Below are positions 1 to 10,115 of a stretch of 64,000 nucleotides of DNA, piece after piece. The notes under the pieces were generated by a model. The model saw only the letters and a list, made by a program, of their open reading frames with translations, did not search any database and was not told the origin of the DNA. Source of the stretch: Zygnema cylindricum (taxonomy: Eukaryota; Streptophyta; Zygnematophyceae; Zygnematales; Zygnemataceae); contig JBBHKE010003190.1 in the NCBI GenBank assembly GCA_037447655.1, positions 365,424 through 429,423 of the forward strand. Direction: 5' to 3'. Numbering within the stretch: the stretch's first letter is position 1; each line of letters opens with the position of its first letter. The position numbers and the translations under genes were made by a program.

Positions 1-311
1 ATCTCCATTAGGGTAGAAATATCTGCATGGACTACTGAGTCTAAAGCTTTAGGGGAGTGTTGAAATTGAAAGCTTTAGTTCTCAGTAGATGAGGCTATGA
101 GGAGGAAGTTAAGGGTGAAAAGAGCAGCTGCTAGAGCTGCGATGTCAAAATAGCGCAGCGTAGCACAAAATAGCGCAGCGTAGCACAATAGCAGTACACG
201 TTGCATATTGTATTCATACAGCACTGCGCTATCGAACTGGCGCGGCGTAGCAATATAGCATTACATGATGCATATTTTATAGGTGCACGAAACTAAATAT
301 TTAAGGGAGTG
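1..311 (+). mobile_element. Family Q Copia 3' end and LTR fragment
   Basis: The first 57 bases end in a purine-rich tract (aggggag) followed at 58 by TGTTGAAATTG, the usual layout of a Copia 3' end entering its LTR. Bases 150-260 repeat the unit tagcgcagcgtagcac. Similar CGCAGC-rich sequence occurs in the minus-strand LTR piece at 14504-15108. Bases 281-302 are an inverted match to the start of the following LTR, so a junction between two LTR pieces probably lies here. Left end is outside the window. Confidence 0.5.
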
Positions 312-1190
312 TTGTTTTGAAAAGTTTGTTTCGTGCGTACACGACAGTTCGTGCGCTATGGAATTTAATGCGAAGGTTCGAATGGATTCATGGATTGGGG
401 GAACGAACAAACAGATATAATTTAAGTGATGTAAAATATTCACTGAGTGGCGTGTACAAGCATTAACAAATGGACGACGGATTGCGAAGCGATCTGATGT
501 GGAATAAATGAAATGTTGGAACAGGCACCGCCGGTACGGCGCAGTTGCGACGCAGACAAGACAATGCAACTGCGGTTATTTTGGATGAATATGTGCCGCC
601 GGTACGGAGGAGCTGCGACGCAGACAAATCAAACGCAACTGCGGTTACCTTGATATGATCCGTACGGACAAAGCAGTTGACGCAGCTGCGGATAATATAA
701 CTAGTATAGATTGTGAGTAATGATATTTGTTTAGTGGTTACTTAGTGGTAGCTTGGTTTTTGACATACGAAGATTGTGGAGATGTCGGTGTAAATATTAT
801 GTACAACATAGGTTTGTCTTTTTGCTAATTAGTTTATTAGTGCAGAGTTGTTCAGTCTGACATACCTCGAACTATTCGGGTATACTTACAATAGTTTAGG
901 TAGATAGTAAATACCGTACGGCTGGTATGCCTCCGTACATTCAGTAGTGAACTCTTTGAGTATAAATTGTAGGACTTAGAATACTTTGAGTATCATAGTC
1001 AAGTTTAATCAAAGCAATGGCAAACTGTTTTCTACATCTTTGACCTGTTTGTGTGATCACTCTGTTAAGTGCATTCATGTGAAACTTTGTGGGGTTATTT
1101 TATGATATAAAATATATATGTGTGTAAAGTTTCATACTATTCAGGAATCTCTCTAAGGTTCTGTGAGCAGTCTAAGTGGTTAGTTTTGTT
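312..1190 (+). mobile_element. Family Q LTR, 3'-truncated
   Basis: Starts TGTTGTTTTG after a gggag tract. It aligns by eye along most of its length with the inverted copy at 10811-11890, for example the stretch around 370-420 and the stretch 1016-1110. It also resembles solo LTR S2 at 29769-30843, which has proven ends. It contains repeated CGCAG/GCAACTGCG words at 540-700. Homology fades after about 1190. No coding capacity was seen. Confidence 0.6.
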
Positions 1191-1369
1191 TCTGTCACAC
1201 TATTTTTCTGTTGCACTATTTTTCTATCACACTACTAGTAATTTGCAGTTTTCAGTTTTTCATTTTTCTGTTTTCAGTTCCCAGTTAGTTTGCAGTTTCT
1301 TATCTAAAAATACAAATTATTATATAATATAAATTAATTTTGTCTAAGTAATGTAGTAATACGTTACTA

Positions 1370-1495
1370 TTTGATACAGCTATATGTTAGATAGAGTAAT
1401 ATATACTAATACATAATAGTATAGTAATATACATATATAATATATATACATATATAATAGATATATATCTTCATAGATATATCTTTAAATAACTT
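1370..1495. repeat. AT-rich simple sequence
   Basis: Long run of ata/tat words (for example tatatacatatataatag) with local palindromes. No gene was seen from 1191 to 1661; the rest of that interval is T-rich and unremarkable. Confidence 0.7.
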
Positions 1496-1661
1496 CATTC
1501 TACTAAGTTAGGATTTTAATTAGGGTTAGGGTTTCTTTAAGATAACATGTTTTATAGTTAAACGGCACATTATGGTCCAGGAATTATATACCTTGTAGCC
1601 CGCAAAGTGTTTTTCCAAATGTCCTTAAAACGGATTAAGGAATATCAGATCAAAAGAATTA

Positions 1662-2103
1662 ACGTTGCTAGGTTTGAAACCCTAAAAAATGTTTTAAAAA
1701 AAGATGCATAGTGATTGTAACCAGATTGGAGTTAATTGTAGAAAAAGGAGGAAGAACAAAAAACCGAACTGGTCGATAGGAGGGACCAAATAGAATGGAG
1801 GGACCAAATAAAATGGACAAATGGACAGGTGACGAGAAGGAAGAGCTGTACTTTAGCGATGGAGCAGAGGAGAAAAGGGGGACGAAGGGGAGAGGGGGAC
1901 GTTTTAGTAAATTTGAAAATCTGCAGGTTTGTTTTCGCGCCTATGTTTGATGACGTCGAAGCGTGTGACGTGTCACGTGACACCTTCAATCGGAGTTACG
2001 TGCCAAAATTTTGGTGTGAACAAGACCCGTTTTCCGATGAGTTTTCGGAAAATCATCGGAATGGGCAAAAAGTTACAAATGCTCCGGTGGGTATAGGCTA
2101 TCA
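1662..2103. repeat. 442-bp direct duplication, copy 1
   Basis: Matches 3751-4192 at a constant offset of 2089 with only about four differences found by eye. It contains a cluster of ACGT-core words near 1950-2000 (GACGTC, GACGTG, CACGTG) and a strong hairpin near 2030-2062 (arms TTCCGATGA and TCATCGGAA). The copies end in ...ggctatca and then diverge. A short frame is open in both copies but resembles nothing I recognise, and I do not call it a gene. Confidence 0.85.
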
Positions 2104-2135
2104 ACCCTGTTACTGTTTTTTTTCATTTTGCGACC

Positions 2136-2202
2136 AATACAATATGTTTTGAGTACAATAGGCATATTGTATGGGCCTACTTTCACCTACTTTTGAACTA
2201 TG
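2136..2202 (+). mobile_element. Truncated copy of the type B MITE
   Basis: The sequence is the inverse match of 8909-8975, ending in the same terminal word tacttttgaactatg. The other end of the element is absent here, so this is a fragment. Confidence 0.6.
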
Positions 2203-2398
2203 ATTTGAACGGTCGTCACAATTCCAAACGGTCGTCGTGATATCTTAAAGGCGACAAACTAAATGACGGCAAGTCCAGTCAACTGTCGCAAAACGACAAA
2301 ATATGGTATCTCATAAGATACGCACAGCCTGAAAATCCATTGCCGACAAATCTTTTCCCTGTCCGCATTTTTTCCGGAGTGAAAACTCTGACTTTCGT

Positions 2399-2454
2399 AC
2401 AGTACTGTACTGTACTGTAAAGTACCGTACAGTACCATACAGTATAGTAAAGTA
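2399..2454. repeat. GTAC-rich palindromic simple repeat
   Basis: Repeated gtacagtac/gtactgtac words directly left of the MITE at 2455. A matching GTAC-rich block lies directly right of it at 3018-3070, so the MITE appears to have inserted into a GTAC simple repeat. Bases 2203-2398 hold nothing else recognisable. Confidence 0.6.
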
Positions 2455-3017
2455 CACCGCCAATCGCTATTAGCGTAGAAGTTTCTTTAGCGTATATGAA
2501 TAATTAATTACCATGGTTTACACTAATTAAGAATTTGAAAATTTTGAAAAAAAACATACATTCTAATTGTTTAATAATTCAAATTTGGGTCTTTGAAAAA
2601 AATAAATGTCGGTCGCAAACTTGCTTACACTAATATAGGTATTTGTACAAAATCTGACAAATCGTACACAAATCGTACTTTCCCACAGTCGAAACGTGGT
2701 TGCTGGACGAATATATGCGAACGTGATATTTGACAACCCGATTTGATCCCCTTTTTTGAGCGCACATTCTCATGCTTCCGCGACTACTAAACAAAATGAA
2801 TTGTACTTTTTCACTTAAAAAGGTACGTTTCTATACGAAATGACTCTGACCGTACACCACACTATTTAAAAGTTGACGTACTTCAGCTTTGTACGGTACT
2901 AAAATATTTACCCTAAATAGAGTAAAGAAAAAAATAGAATGAACTACGCTAATGGAGAATAAAAAAAAAAAAGTGGGACGGAATTAGCGTACACTACGCT
3001 AATAGCGATTAGCAGTG
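2455..3017. mobile_element. Type A MITE, copy A1 (mariner/Stowaway-like)
   Basis: Terminal inverted repeats: left end CACCGCCAATCGCTATTAGC, right end the reverse complement of CACTGCTAATCGCTATTAGC. TA lies on both sides (2453-2454 and 3018-3019), the target duplication expected for Tc1/mariner-type transposition. 563 bp with no coding frame. The interior matches copy A2 (4262-4766) in reverse orientation. Confidence 0.8.
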
Positions 3018-3750
3018 TACCGTACATTACCGTACAGTACCATACAGTACAGTACTGTATTGTACTGTCTGGGAAGGACTTCTGACAAATTTTTCGTGTC
3101 CAATCATATTATTCCATGTCGTATTATTCTATGTCGCATTATACGAAAGCTGTACACGGCGATTTGCAGATTACGCAGCTTGACGAAAGTCCTCCACAGA
3201 AGTCAAATACATTTCCGTAGTTTCGTACTAAACACGCTTTCTTTTTATGGATTCCGTTGTAAAATGAGATTTCGTGCTCGCACGGAACCCTAGGAAAAAT
3301 AGTTCGAAATATTTGCCACGAGAAGGTGACCAGTTCCATACTACTAAAAGTTTTTCACAATCCTACCATTTCTTTAACTCGCACTAAATATCGCACTAAA
3401 TTAATTTAGTGCGCACTATAATGAAGTGCGCACCTGACACTTTTTGATGCCGCCGAACTTTTGAAATACCGAGTCAAGTATCCATCCTTTTAAAAAACCG
3501 AGAGGAGAGAAGAAAAATCAGACCAGAAAAAATGACATAATAACCACAATATTATAAACTGTTAAAATAAAAATACTGTTCAAAAACTATTTTTGGTAAT
3601 CCTGCAGAAGACTTTTATTTAAAGGAAACCTGAAGGATTCCTTTTAGTCTCTCTAGTTCTTTTACTAATTTGGCTCTACTCCTCATTGTTTTGTTTTAAC
3701 AAGGGCTTAAAAAAAGAAAAAAGAAAAAAAAAAAAAAAAAAAAAAAAAAA
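3018..3750. other. Intergenic stretch ending in poly(A)
   Basis: No gene seen. It holds GTAC-rich repeats at 3018-3070, an inverted-repeat cluster around cgcactaaat/atttagtgcg at 3378-3415, and an A-rich run of over 30 bases at 3720-3750 that directly precedes the second copy of the 442-bp duplication. Confidence 0.6.
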
Positions 3751-4192
3751 ACGTTGCTAGGTTTGAAACCCTAAAAAATGTTTTAAAAAAAGATGCATAG
3801 TGATTGTAACCAGATTGGAGTTAATTGTAGAAAAAGGAGGAAGAACAAAAAACCGAAATGGTCGATAGGAGGGACCAAATACAATGGAGGGACCAAATAA
3901 AATGGACAAATGGACAGGTGACGAGAAGGAAGAGCTGTACTTTAGCGATGGAGCAGAGGAGAAAAGGGGGACGAAGGGAAGAGGGGGACGTTTTAGTAAA
4001 TTTGAAAATCTGCAGGTTTGTTTTCGCGCCTATGTTTGATGACGTCGAAGCGTGTGACGTGTCACGTGACACCTTCAATCGGAGTTACGTGCCAAAATTT
4101 TGGTGTGAACAAGACCCGTTTTCCGATGAGTTTTCGGAAAATCATCGGAATGGGCAAAAAGTTACAAATGCCCCGGTGGGTATAGGCTATCA
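3751..4192. repeat. 442-bp direct duplication, copy 2
   Basis: Near-identical to 1662-2103. It begins directly after the poly(A) tract and keeps the ACGT-core cluster and the TTCCGATGA hairpin. The two copies flank 1.65 kb of non-coding DNA. An LTR pair of a small non-autonomous element is conceivable, but I find no matching target-site duplication and no primer site. Confidence 0.85.
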
Positions 4193-4261
4193 GTTTACAC
4201 CACAGTTACCAATGTGGGAAACCCATTGCAAACACTATATTTGGTTTCCACTTTTTAGGTA

Positions 4262-4766
4262 CACCGCCAATCGTTATTAGCGTTGTGTACGCTAATTCCG
4301 TCCCGCTTTTTTTTATTATTATTCTCCATTAGCGTAGTTCATTCTATTTTTTTCTTTATTCTATTAAGGGTTATTTTCAGTACGTTGTCTCTTAAATAGA
4401 GTGTTGTACGGTCAGTGACAGACCGTACATAAGTGTACCTTTTTAAGTTAAAAAGTACAATAAATTAGTTATAGTAACCACGGACGCATGAGAATGTGCG
4501 TTATAAAAAGGAAAAAAAACCAGGTCGTAAAAAATCCCGCTCGCACATATTCGTCTGACAGCCGCGTTTCGACCGTGTGAATGTACGATTTGTGTACGAT
4601 TTGTCAGATTTTGTACGGAGACCTACATTAGTGTAAGCATGTTACCATAACCAAACAATTAGAATGTATGATTTTTTCCAAAATTTTCAAATTCTTAAAT
4701 AGCGTACACCACGGTAATTATTTTTATACGCTAAAAAAATTTACACGCTAATAACGATTGGCGGTG
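4262..4766. mobile_element. Type A MITE, copy A2
   Basis: 505 bp between TA dinucleotides at 4260-4261 and 4767-4768. The ends CACCGCCAATCGTTATTAGC and its reverse complement form nearly perfect inverted repeats. The interior is the reverse-complement relative of copy A1: the arm with gctaattccgtcccgc and the internal acgatttgtgtacgatttgt region occur in both. Non-coding. Confidence 0.8.
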
Positions 4767-4972
4767 TACTGTATTGTACTGTACTGTCCTGTAGCCAGGT
4801 ATAATATGTGTACAGTAAGTACAGTACCGGGTCGCAAAGGAGCCTTGTGAACTGTTTTCCCTCGTTTGAACAACGCCTTATACCGCAATGGGGTCGTCCA
4901 TCATGATTTTTAGCGGTGAGAAAGGCTGTTGGGGTTATTGGTACTTTTCAGTATTTACTCAACTGCATGCTA

Positions 4973-5172
4973 CACCTTGAATCGTTATTAGCGTATAGAA
5001 ATTATTAGTGTAAAGAAAAAAATAGCGTCATTCATTCTAATTTAATTTCTAGGAGACGTGGCAGATTATGGTCCACGTCCTTAAATAGTATAATTTATTA
5101 TATTTAAGGTATCAATGTCAAAATTTTGGGGTGCTGATATAGTGTACATAAGGTTAATAACGATTCACGGTG
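4973..5172. mobile_element. Type A MITE, copy A3 (short)
   Basis: 200 bp flanked by TA (4971-4972 and 5173-5174). The ends CACCTTGAATCGTTATTAGC and the complement of CACCGTGAATCGTTATTAAC form inverted repeats matching copies A1, A2 and A5. The interior is short and AT-rich. Confidence 0.75.
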
Positions 5173-5736
5173 TATCTCATGCTGTTGATTTTGTCTTTTT
5201 GTGTACGGCTTACGTTTCGCGTTTCTGTTCACTTGTACGGATTTTGATGCCTACATGTTTCCGTAAATACTTCAGTTTCAGTTTACAGTAGACGTTTTTT
5301 AACGATTTTTTCAAAAGTCACGAATTATACGTTTCAATCGTAAAAAAGGAAAAAATCGTGCGATTTGAACAACTATGATATGAAGGAGCGCATCAATGTG
5401 GTAGAATACTCACATTCACATCCGTTAAAATTTGAAAGGATTCTTAATTTGCACTATGTCGAAAATGACATTTTAATCAAAGGATGTCGAGTCAACCTTC
5501 GACCAACATTGGTGAAATTTTCATCAATAAAATTTACTTATATCAATGATTGCATGTTCCCTTGTATATACAACTGCACGCCATTTACTTTTAGGCGAAA
5601 AGATTCCTTGTAGCTTCCCTTTTATATGTTTCAGCAACATGCACCTTTTTGACAGGAATGGAGTATTCTGTGTAGAGCCATTGAAGGCAAAGAAATAGTT
5701 CAACTCTTGCAGCAACATTTTTTGTCGTATAAGGTA
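5173..5736. other. Intergenic, no gene seen
   Basis: AT-rich. The only frames are short, overlap on both strands, and have no recognisable domain. I see no RNA gene or regulatory motif that I can support. Confidence 0.5.
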
Positions 5737-5968
5737 CACTCACTATCGTTAATTCGTGTTTACAACACTTCATCTATGCTGTTTTTCTTTTTTTTCTTTT
5801 ACCTCTGAAAATAAATTCCACAAGTAACACTGATTATCGTTTTCTTATCTCTAAAGAGTTAACTCCAGAAAATCATCCACGTCCATCGAACGTAAATTAG
5901 AATAATAACACTGAATTAAACCTCGCATGATATAAACGAAACGGTAACACTAATAGCGGTTCAAGGTG
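5737..5968. mobile_element. Type A MITE-like copy A4, degenerate
   Basis: Left end CACTCACTATCGTTAATTCG and right end the complement of CACCTTGAACCGCTATTAGT resemble the type A termini. TA is present on the left (5735-5736), but the right flank reads TC. Weaker than the other four copies. Confidence 0.45.
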
Positions 5969-6545
5969 TCATTGCCAAAGGTTGACAGACTCCATAGATA
6001 CCCACTCACATATTATTCAATGGTCATAAGCGCATAATGTAAAAGAACCACAAGTCAGTGTAACAATTTCAAAAAAATAAAAGGGACCGGGAGTGGGAGG
6101 AGGGGAGAGAAAAAAGGAATATATAAAGAAGAAGGATGGAAAAGTAACTGATAACATGTCTCCCATTTATCCATGTGCAACTGACATGTTGAAATGTTCA
6201 CACAGTTGAAACTTTCAAAACCACTACATACCGCAGTTTTTCCTCTGAGCAAGTGAATGAATTCTTTTGACATTAGTGGATAACTTGAAATAAAAAAATA
6301 ACAAAGAAAAACAAAGAGGACTGGCTCTCTTTGATTAACAAGAAGGATTATTCTCCCACAACTAATTACACTACGAATTATAAAAAAGAAGGATAGCAAA
6401 ATGAATTACTCTACATAATTTGACTACTTTGCACTGTACCCTCCAGAGACTCCACAATACTCTAATCACAAAAAAAACAGAAGTCTCTACATAAATAAAG
6501 ACAGAGATCACGACAAAAACATCCACCTCGTCCTTCTGTCCATCA

Positions 6546-6551
6546 TTTATT
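6546..6551 (-). promoter_or_regulatory. Putative poly(A) signal of the FAD4-like gene
   Basis: AATAAA on the minus strand about 170 nt downstream of the stop codon at 6718. It is the nearest canonical signal I found. The rest of 5969-6717 holds no recognised gene and is probably 3' UTR and intergenic DNA. Confidence 0.4.
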
Positions 6552-6717
6552 CCGCCCAAACAATTTTCTACCGTCTTCCTCCTCCAAAAATTTAAAAAAA
6601 AAAGGACCCAAAAAAAGAGTGGCTGTTACAAAATCATTTTCATTCCCTATATCATTTCCATTTCCTGTACTAATTTCCACTCTATTTCCGTATCCGCTTC
6701 CCTTTCCTTCCCTCTAT

Positions 6718-7935
6718 TTACATTGCGGCTGTGTCCACTGCAGACCCGTCCTCGTAATACTCCTCCTGTATCCACTCTGGCGCCGTCTCTCCCCACGACC
6801 TCGGAGCCACCCCCCATCTCCTCAAAACCTCTCCCTCCATCCACGGAATCAATCCGGACTTGTCCAACGGCCCGTTACAAATCCCACTCACAATACAATA
6901 ATTAGTGTTGTACGGTGGTCGGTGGTGAGTCCCATGCATCCGTCTACCGACCAAAAGTCCCGCATCTTGCAATGAGACAACGACACCTGGCAATTTACTT
7001 TTTGGAGTATGTGCCCAAGCGTGAAATTGCTGACTCAGCACCACACAACCGAGGAAAGTTCCGAGGAAAGCATCCAAAACCGTACTATTAGGAGTAAACA
7101 AAAAGGGAAGTAAGAAAAAGAAGGCGGGTCGGGTTAAGGAATGCAAATTATTCGCCATCGCACGCTTTGTAATCGTCCATGGCCGTTGATGGTGTCCCTG
7201 GAAAGCGTCAATTTGGGGGCCAAAAATAGGGGTATTTCCATCTCCGTAATTATCTATACCCCAATGATAAATTCCGGTTCCAAAATCTGCTAAAACATAA
7301 GCCCCTGCAGCCGCCAAAACGGCCGAGGCAGCCCCTTCCACACTGTCCACGGCAGCCGCGGACTTCAGAAGCATGCAGCCCACGGCGACAGCGCCAGCTG
7401 TCACCCACGCTCTGTGGACAGCTGTTGACTCGAGATCCGTATCTTTGCGCCCCATCTGCTCCTTTTTTCGGAGAGTCTCTTGCAATGCGGCTTGCGCCTC
7501 GCTCCACTGAGGGGACGCCGCGTCTGATTGGCTCGAGCGTGACCCTGGGCCTGCGTCTGCGTCCGGCCGGCCGCCTAGCCCTGCGATTTCGACCGCCGCT
7601 TCGCCCGGCGGAGATATGGACGGGAGCTCAAACTCCAAACGGCTGCCGTCGCCTCTCGCTCTCGCTGCGGAGACCTGGCGATCATCCCTAGCAAGGACGG
7701 CTTGTACGGGAGGAGGGAAAGGGCGACAGCTATGGATGGTGGGTTGCGAATCTCTTCTTGAATTTCTAACTCCGAAAGATGGTGTTCCATGTCTGACCTG
7801 CTTTTGCAGAGAGTTCAGCTGCGTGCCACGTGGCGAACAGATAGCGTTGGACTCAGCCGTGGGGGAGGACAGCTGGGAGAGAAACAAAAGAGGAGTTTTC
7901 GAAGAAGGCAGCTGAGCTGCCATCTGTAGAGACAT
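6718..7935 (-). CDS. FAD4: FAD4-like chloroplast fatty acid desaturase
   Basis: A 405-residue single-exon frame of the FAD4/TMEM189 (Kua) lipid-desaturase family. In plants FAD4 makes the trans-delta-3 double bond of palmitate at sn-2 of plastid phosphatidylglycerol. Residues 1 to about 165 are rich in Ser, Arg, Pro and Ala, as expected for a transit peptide plus linker. Hydrophobic segments lie near 176-215 and 270-300. The histidine motifs are intact: YHW at 223-225, QGHHQRPW at 247-253, ANNLH at 261-265, HAWAH at 305-309, and MHGTHH at 333-338, followed by RPPYNTNYC. The start ATG at 7935 is followed by a second ATG five codons in. G+C content is clearly higher than in the flanks. It is the only intact host gene here and is flanked by MITE-rich DNA. 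FAD4 rather than TMEM189 is favoured by the long plastid-type N-terminus. The electron donor and substrate are inferred from the family. Confidence 0.88.
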   Translation of the reverse strand: MSLQMAAQLPSSKTPLLFLSQLSSPTAESNAICSPRGTQLNSLQKQVRHGTPSFGVRNSRRDSQPTIHSCRPFPPPVQAVLARDDRQVSAARARGDGSRLEFELPSISPPGEAAVEIAGLGGRPDADAGPGSRSSQSDAASPQWSEAQAALQETLRKKEQMGRKDTDLESTAVHRAWVTAGAVAVGCMLLKSAAAVDSVEGAASAVLAAAGAYVLADFGTGIYHWGIDNYGDGNTPIFGPQIDAFQGHHQRPWTITKRAMANNLHSLTRPAFFFLLPFLFTPNSTVLDAFLGTFLGCVVLSQQFHAWAHTPKSKLPGVVVSLQDAGLLVGRRMHGTHHRPPYNTNYCIVSGICNGPLDKSGLIPWMEGEVLRRWGVAPRSWGETAPEWIQEEYYEDGSAVDTAAM

Positions 7936-8907
7936 GGCAGAGGAGAGAGTAAAAACAGACGTGGAGAGCCGAAAGAGAGGAAACCGCAGTACGGTTCGAG
8001 GGTAGAAAATTAGAACTGCGACTGTTGGCTTCCGCGAGTGCCGAGGGCGATTGAAAAGATGGTTTCGGTTTTAGACGATGACCACAGGGGAGGAGCTTCC
8101 CAGCCTCCAGCACAGTACAGCCACGCGGCCAGGTCGGTGTTAGAGGGTGGCGGCATGCGCCAGGCAGACGTCACACGGTGGACTGGACTGTAGCGCGACA
8201 GAATAGAAAGGGTGTCCAATACACTCGAGGCTTCCCTTTGGCCACGTGGCAGCTAGCAGTTTTTATTGACGCGGGAGGCGCCCCGGGCCACAAGAGACTC
8301 GGCAGGTTCCTACAGGCGGTGGGTGAATACGCGGACGACGCCTAGCGGTACGGATACATGGCAGCGTGGCTGCTTTGAAGGCATATACTCCGGCGAGGGG
8401 CGAATATAATTTACAGTGTGGACTGCCACGTCATGCGCTGTGTGGACTGCGATTGTGCCTCATGAGGTACTTTTTGGTACACACGTTTGGACGGCTCAAA
8501 GAACGGACAGAAAGTACAAAAACATATGTCCGTACAGTAATGTTCAGCCCTTTGGACTCAGGTTCGGTTCAAGAATGAAGGGAAGTAATCAGCGCATGCG
8601 TCAGTTTGGTTGGGTGCAAGCGACTACGTCATCTTGTACAAAATACTACAGTTTACGTACACATTTTGGTACCGCTGAGATGTAGTTTGACGGTAACAGT
8701 TTGACGGTCAATCAGTTGGAAAGCTTTGACTTTGAAAATTGTAACAAGCCGGTTAAAATTTTGCCGCGCTTGTGAACGTCGACCGTCGTAAAAAAATCAA
8801 TAATCCACACAGCCGGCCGACTTTAATAAATCAAAATTGCGACTGCCACATGTAAATAATAATGTTGCGCGCGCAAGCCCACTTTCTCACTACGGGAACC
8901 TTTTAAC
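7936..8907. other. Upstream region of the FAD4-like gene
   Basis: No coding region supported. The first 400 bases are GC-rich and should hold the 5' UTR and promoter of the minus-strand gene; I see no clear TATA box. Bases 8465-8680 contain several GTAC words in inverted arrangement (ggtactttttggtac; gtccgtacag; ggtaccgc), resembling the GTAC motifs in the U3 of the Copia LTRs further right. Confidence 0.5.
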
Positions 8908-9164
8908 GCATAGTTCAAAAGTAGGTGAAAGTAGGCCCATACAATATGCCAATTGTACGCAAAACATACAATATATTCGGACCTATTCGGACCAATTAAA
9001 ACATTCGGACCAAAAAAAATTATTTACACCGTCAGATTCGGACGATCAGACGGTCGTTGATCAAAGAAGCGATCTAAGAAGATCACATGAAAAGCCCATA
9101 ACACAACTTACGATAAAGGCGCCGACCAAAGGCCTACCATAAAGACGCATACTTTTGAACTATG
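8908..9164. mobile_element. Type B MITE with 7-bp target duplication
   Basis: Perfect 15-bp terminal inverted repeats (catagttcaaaagta at 8909 and its complement ending at 9164). The direct repeat TTTTAAC lies on both sides (8901-8907 and 9165-9171). Non-coding. A truncated relative lies at 2136-2202. A 7- to 8-bp duplication suggests a hAT-like origin, which is inference only. Confidence 0.7.
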
Positions 9165-9173
9165 TTTTAACTA

Positions 9174-9390
9174 CACCGTGTATCGCTATTAGTGTTAATA
9201 TTATTTTTGCCACTTAAAACATCTAATCTGCACACACACATGTCCGATTCTCAGGTTGAGACCGCCAATCGGAAGCTGAGAATCTTACCTTTCAATCGCA
9301 ACCGCCAGATTCCTAATCAAACAAGTGTGTACAGAGAAAAAATGTTTTAAGAGAAGAAAAATACATTAACGATAATAGCGATTCACGGTG
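9174..9390. mobile_element. Type A MITE, copy A5
   Basis: 217 bp between TA dinucleotides (9172-9173 and 9391-9392). The ends CACCGTGTATCGCTATTAGT and the complement of CACCGTGAATCGCTATTATC form inverted repeats of the same family as A1-A3. It sits directly next to the right target duplication of the type B MITE. Confidence 0.8.
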
Positions 9391-9702
9391 TACAGGTAAG
9401 GTTCGTTAGTGTTATCGCCCGTGGTGTGAAGGGTGTGAAGGGGTCCAAAATGTACTGTGACCTTCACACTTTGCAAAATACCGCATGGGTACCTCGGATG
9501 TTTAGGGTCATAGGGTTATTGGTTGTGTTTTTTTTTGTATATAAAAAAAACACAAATGAGAAAAAACCCCTAAACATATTTATACTTGCGACGCGCCGCG
9601 CGGCGCGAGGCGTCATAAAGCGAAATTGGAGTGAAAAGAGTAAAAGGCGAAGTGGACCCTTTCACAAGCGACCTTCACATCTAAAAACGCAAGATTCGGT
9701 TC

Positions 9703-10115
9703 AGTGTTGTGTATCGAGGGCCCTTTGCCAATGTTCGATATTTACCTAATTTTGGGTACACGATACTCGATATATCGGCTCGTTGTATCTTGAAACTAAT
9801 TATTGTTGGCTCGATATGTCGATAAATTCATACCGCAATATATCGAAGTGACTTGAGTTTCATTTTTTTTTAAAAGCCCCCCCCTCCCTGTGGCGCGTCC
9901 CCAACCGTTAAGAAGAGGAGGGGGGGGAGATCGTCTGTACGATTTACCCTACAAATTTTTCGTACTAAAGTTGTATTGACACCCACCTCCCACTAAATAT
10001 ATCGCGATAAATTTTTCTCGCCTTAGAACGATATATCGAGCCCTCTGACGGTTCGATATTCGATATATTGAATATCAAATTTATCGCGATAAATTTTTAC
10101 CCAATACACAACACT
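9703..10115. mobile_element. Inverted-repeat element rich in TATCGATA words
   Basis: The ends AGTGTTGTGTATCG (9703) and the complement of AGTGTTGTGTATTG (ending 10115) are inverted repeats of about 14 bp. The interior has repeated cgatatatcg and tatcgcgataaattttt words, themselves palindromic. No target duplication was found, so transposon status is probable but unproven. Bases 9391-9702 hold nothing I can name apart from a gcgccgcgcggcgcg palindrome near 9592-9607. Confidence 0.5.

Noticed and set aside
261-569. 102-codon minus-strand frame
   Set aside because: Lies inside LTR sequence and has no recognisable motif; a chance frame.
1519-1535. Telomere-like ttagggttagggttt
   Set aside because: Only two units; too short for an interstitial telomere array.
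1662-4192. The 442-bp repeats as an LTR pair
   Set aside because: TG/CA-like ends exist, but homology extends upstream of TG, no 5-bp target duplication matches, and no primer site follows copy 1.
3858-4280. 140-codon frame in the second copy of the 442-bp duplication
   Set aside because: The frame is open in both copies only because they are nearly identical; no domain and no conserved stop or start.
5365-5613. 82-codon plus-strand frame
   Set aside because: No recognisable motif, overlapping frames on the other strand, AT-rich context.
6055-6399. 114-codon minus-strand frame downstream of FAD4
   Set aside because: Hydrophobic low-complexity translation of a T-rich stretch, probably 3' UTR or intergenic.
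8416-8685. Short plus-strand frames upstream of FAD4
   Set aside because: No motif and no sign of conservation; likely promoter-side intergenic DNA.
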